Assembly (NCBI RefSeq): GCF_905171775.1
Contig: NC_053489.1
Coordinates: 247,067,231 to 247,131,230, forward strand
Source of the DNA: Rana temporaria
Taxonomy: Eukaryota; Chordata; Amphibia; Anura; Ranidae
Direction of reading: 5' to 3'
DNA: 64,000 nt
Position numbers and translations under genes: made by a program. Shown one piece after another: positions 60,597-64,000 of the stretch. Positions within the stretch are counted from its first letter, which is position 1, and each line of letters starts with the position of its first letter. The notes under the pieces are model-generated. The model was not told the origin of the DNA. It ran no database searches and was given only the letters and a program-made list of their open reading frames with translations.

Positions 60597-63500
60597 AGTT
60601 GTGACAAAAATAAGTGGCCAGGGGGCAGAAAGGACGGGGTTGAGCCGCAGTTTTATCATCTTCCTAAATTGGTTCTTAATATTAGGACACTTATCTGTCC
60701 AGGGATCCAGTGGTGTCTTCACCCAAGCCAATTTTTCAATTGGGTGCTGCTGCCACTATCTCAGCTAAGCCTTGCGGCTTCACAGCTGGTTCCCTGCTGC
60801 GAATGCGTGAAGCATGCTGCACTTTGTGAATGGCCAGGCGGTGGGGGAAGGAGGAGCATGGGCGAGCGGGTACCTATAAAAACCAGGTACTCACTCCCTC
60901 AAAGGGTACCAAATGTGGCAGCAGAGGGGGGGGGAGGGAGGAGGCAAACAATCGGAAATTCCCCTTTTGGGCAGAGCGCCACTTACTGTAATCCCTGCAT
61001 TAAAGAGGAACTTTAGTCAGAAAATGAAGTCCTTCTAGATCACTTCAGGCTGGCCCCTTGTGCAGGTATTGCCATGTAAAACATTAAAAATAAGTGCATA
61101 TACTGTTTCAAATCCAGTAATACACCGTCTCACCCTGCTCTGTACTCTGCACTGCCAAGTTTGTAGAGGCTGATCTGCTGACAGCCTTAAAGCAGATTGA
61201 AACCAATGAAGCTGCTTCTGTTTGATTTGCAACTGCCATGGTGCTGCAAATGTGATCAGATATGACACCAGCCATTTCATAGTTTGACAGTTTGAGGACA
61301 AAAGCAAATGTGACCGTTGGCAAACTCGGCATTCCATGAATGTATCTGTGTTTTTTTTTTTTGTTTTTTTTTTAATCACTAAATCGATGGGTTTAGTCCC
61401 ACTTTAGGATTTACTGCTGTTCAGGGGATCTGGGCTTTAGCAAAATGGCACCCTCCGGCAAGAAGAAACAGCAATGCTGGAGGCAATTTACAGCACAGAC
61501 TAATGTTGGTAGCATAATTATTAATGCGGAATGTATGTTCCTTTTTAAAGAACATTGTTTTTTTTATCAAGTTGTTATGTGTAAAAGGTAGCAGTATGCC
61601 CCAGTAAGAATTACACCTGCTGATGCATTTAGCGGGCAGTACTGCCACCAAATGCAACCCATCCTAGTGAATGGGGCAATGCAGGTGGTTGAGAGATTTA
61701 CAGGGTAAAAGGTGACCCATTTAAGCTGTCAGTCAAGCACCTTCTGAAAGGCAATCTGCCACTGATCACTTTTGAGCGGGCAACGCAAATGTAAACCTGT
61801 TTTTAACCTTCCTGTACCACCAATCAAAGCAGTAGGTAATTAAATAAATGACAGAAGAATGGGGCACTATAGACCTGTGTGTACGCGTTGCTTCTCTAAA
61901 CTCAGAGAAATACTCGCCTTCTCTTTCTATTGAAGCAGCGGTTAAATCCCTCGCCTGCTGCCGTCATCTCCACAGTTGCTTCTGGGTGCCCAGTTATCAG
62001 CATCTTGATTGGGGAATAACAGTATTCTACACATATGCAGCCCAGTATGCATTCAGTAGAAAACTGTGAGCAGGCAGTTAGGCGTTTGTTATTGCCTGCT
62101 AGCAGTCTTTTATTGATTAGATGTAGTTCCACTTTAAGGCACGTCAGTCTTTAGACTTTACTGGAACCTGCCGCCTCCAGAGTTTGACTGCAGCACAACA
62201 AAAATGAGCCAATGATGGTTTTTAAAGCTTTAAAATAATTTTTTCCCACTGTGGAAAAACCTCAAAACCAAAGGTGGCGTTGGTAGTGTTAATGCATTTT
62301 GCTGCATGATTCTTGAAGCAGGGCAACACTCAATATGAAGAATACCATATTTTCAATAGATCTGCTCATGTCTGAGTGTTGTCGCGTGCCACTTGAAGGG
62401 TCTGTGGGTCAGAATTGGCACGTAGATGGGAGTGCTGGAAAAACACTTAAAGTCTAAGGCCATAAATTCACGATTCTGCTTCTATATGTGTGAAAAACAT
62501 ACAAAAAAGCCTCTAAATTTCCTGGTTCACGATAAGTGTGAAATGGGGCATTAGAGTAATCTTGTCATTACAACAATTCACAGTACCCACAAGAAGAGGC
62601 TCTATCCTGTATCTGCAAACTCTTCTGTAATACTGCTCTTCAGCTGCCACAAGTATTCCCCACTTCCAGGTGTGTGAATTCCCACCAACTCCACAGCATG
62701 CATTAGGAGGAATTCAACTCGTCCTGTTAGTCGAATATTTGCAGCAGCTGGGGAGAAGCATTGCAGGGGCGTTTCAAGACAAGATGCTGGAAAGGTAAGT
62801 ATAGAGCCTCTCTTCCTGCGTGAATTGGTGTTTGACCTAAAAAAAAAATCTATCACTTTGTCTATTCAGGGCAAGGTGACACTTTTACATTATTGTTTAC
62901 TTCCCCACTTACTGATACTCTTCTTTGCTGTGGTCCCTTGTCTTTGCATTCATTTGCATGAGTGCTGAGGAATTATCAAACATGTGGGGCCATGTGACCT
63001 TCTTGGCGGAAGGGGAAGGAGGAGGGAGTCGAGCTGTGATGTAATTTGCCGTGGCTCAGACTCTCGGATATGGGGACATGATACCTGTCAAAGACTGGTA
63101 TCCGCCCCCCCCGAAAGGTGCCAAACGTGGCATTGGAGGGGGGGGGGGACAAATTAGTGGAAGTTCCACTTTTGGGTGGGACTCTGCTTTAAGATTTTAA
63201 AAAACGGTTACATTCCCGGATTGCTAACTGTCACATTTACTTGTGTTTTCAAGCTGTCAAACAATCAAATGGCTGGTATCGTAATTGATTACATATGCAA
63301 CACCATGGCAGTTGCAGATTAAACGGAGGCTAAGAAGGCAGCTTCCTTGGCTGAAAAGGATAGAAGGGCTTAGTACCACTTTAACTGCAGCAGAGAAAAA
63401 TTGCCTCCTGCCCTGCTAGACAGAGCTCTGCTGTGTGTCATAACAGTGTAAATCTCAGGATTGGAAGGGCAGAAATGCAAATCCTTGAGCGGATAAAACG

Positions 63501-63776
63501 ACTGTTATATATTAAGAGCTGCACAATTAATCATTAAAAAAAATAAAATAATGATCTCAATTCAACCCCCCTCACGATCCTAATCCAGCATTTCCAATGA
63601 TTCATTCATGTAACAAATGCAGAGTCGTTTTCTGGTCAGTCAGCTGTCAAAAAAAAAGGCCAGCAAATGTTTATCAACATTGTCAGTGCTAGGAGATCAC
63701 TATAAACAAAGTATCATTTGATTATTTTAGATCAAATGAATTAACGTCAGTCTGTAAATGAGGGCAGTTTAACCGG
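60597..63776. other. Intergenic/possible intron, unassigned
   Basis: No exon was recognised. 60990-61400 and 63180-63380 share text (ACTGCCATGGTGCTGCAAAT / CAACACCATGGCAGTTGCAG; ACAGTTTGACAA-like), so they are probably copies of one repeat in opposite orientation. A G run and TGGCA-rich text at ~60925 and ~63130 repeat similarly. Confidence 0.35.
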
Positions 63777-63780
63777 TTAA

Positions 63781-64000
63781 CGCCCGCCGCATGTATATGT
63801 ACGTCCACAGAATGGCATATACAGGCATATTGGCGTACAGGTACGTCCCTGCCTTTTCCCAGGGTCCCCCCCCCCGGTACATGCGGCGGTCGGAAACCCG
63901 CGGGGAGCGATCCGGGACGAGGGCGTGGCTATTTGTTTCTAGTCGCCCCCTAACTCCTTTAGCGCCCCCTGTGGTTAACTCCCAAACTGCAACTGTCATT
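63781..64000. mobile_element. piggyBac-type element, cut by window end
   Basis: It starts after TTAA (63777-63780) with CGCCCGCCGCATGTA and follows the 55330-56235 copy closely, with a shorter middle. Its right end lies beyond the window. Confidence 0.8.

Noticed and set aside
62600..62860. CTGGAAAG|GTAAGT considered as an exon donor
   Set aside because: The upstream frame shows no conserved protein and the text looks repeat-derived.

Overview
The window is vertebrate nuclear DNA, most likely from a frog and probably a ranid-type (neobatrachian) genome. The evidence is one vertebrate multi-exon gene with GT-AG introns, RAB2B, lying in a dense mix of repeats typical of anurans: a tyrosine-recombinase DIRS retrotransposon, hAT elements with exact 8-bp target duplications, many TTAA-flanked piggyBac-type MITEs, Tc1 fossils, and CR1, L2 and Tx1-like LINE fossils. 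The species is inferred, not proven.

Layout. Positions 1-10 kb hold a nested transposon stack. A ~1.4 kb palindromic (foldback) element spanning 1579-10057 was split by two hAT elements: 2019-8609 (duplication ATATAAAA) and 8721-9218 (duplication ATTACAAA). The first hAT was in turn invaded by a DIRS element (~2064-7897). That element keeps its terminal inverted repeats, its internal complementary region and three open reading frames (gag-like, RT/RNase H, tyrosine recombinase). Its reverse transcriptase has lost the central palm region in frame.

Positions 13.2-28.3 kb hold coding exons 2-8 of RAB2B on the + strand, encoding all but the first ~15 residues of the small GTPase. Exon 1 was not found and should lie upstream of the window. 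If so, the transposon stack sits in intron 1. The introns carry Tc1, Tx1/L1, hAT and TTAA-type insertions and a long (AT)n tract just after exon 5.

Positions 28.3-46 kb are 3' flank. They contain a fossil piggyBac transposase (35.3-37.1 kb) broken by a DIRS terminal remnant, a MITE and a Tc1 copy. The Tc1 copy is itself interrupted by a CR1 fragment, and that fragment by a palindromic MITE. A 6-kb hAT-type element (39925-45919, duplication CTATCCAG) follows, with a decayed L2-type LINE inside it and a 185-bp hAT MITE inside the LINE.

Positions 46-64 kb contain a decayed CR1 LINE, further MITEs and a CpG-rich interval (57.65-58.1 kb) with CCAAT and CRE-like sites and splice-donor-like sequences. 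That interval is a candidate promoter and first exon of the next gene. In mammals the gene downstream of RAB2B in this orientation is CHD8, but no CHD8 coding sequence was seen. No rRNA, tRNA, CRISPR or prokaryotic operon was found.
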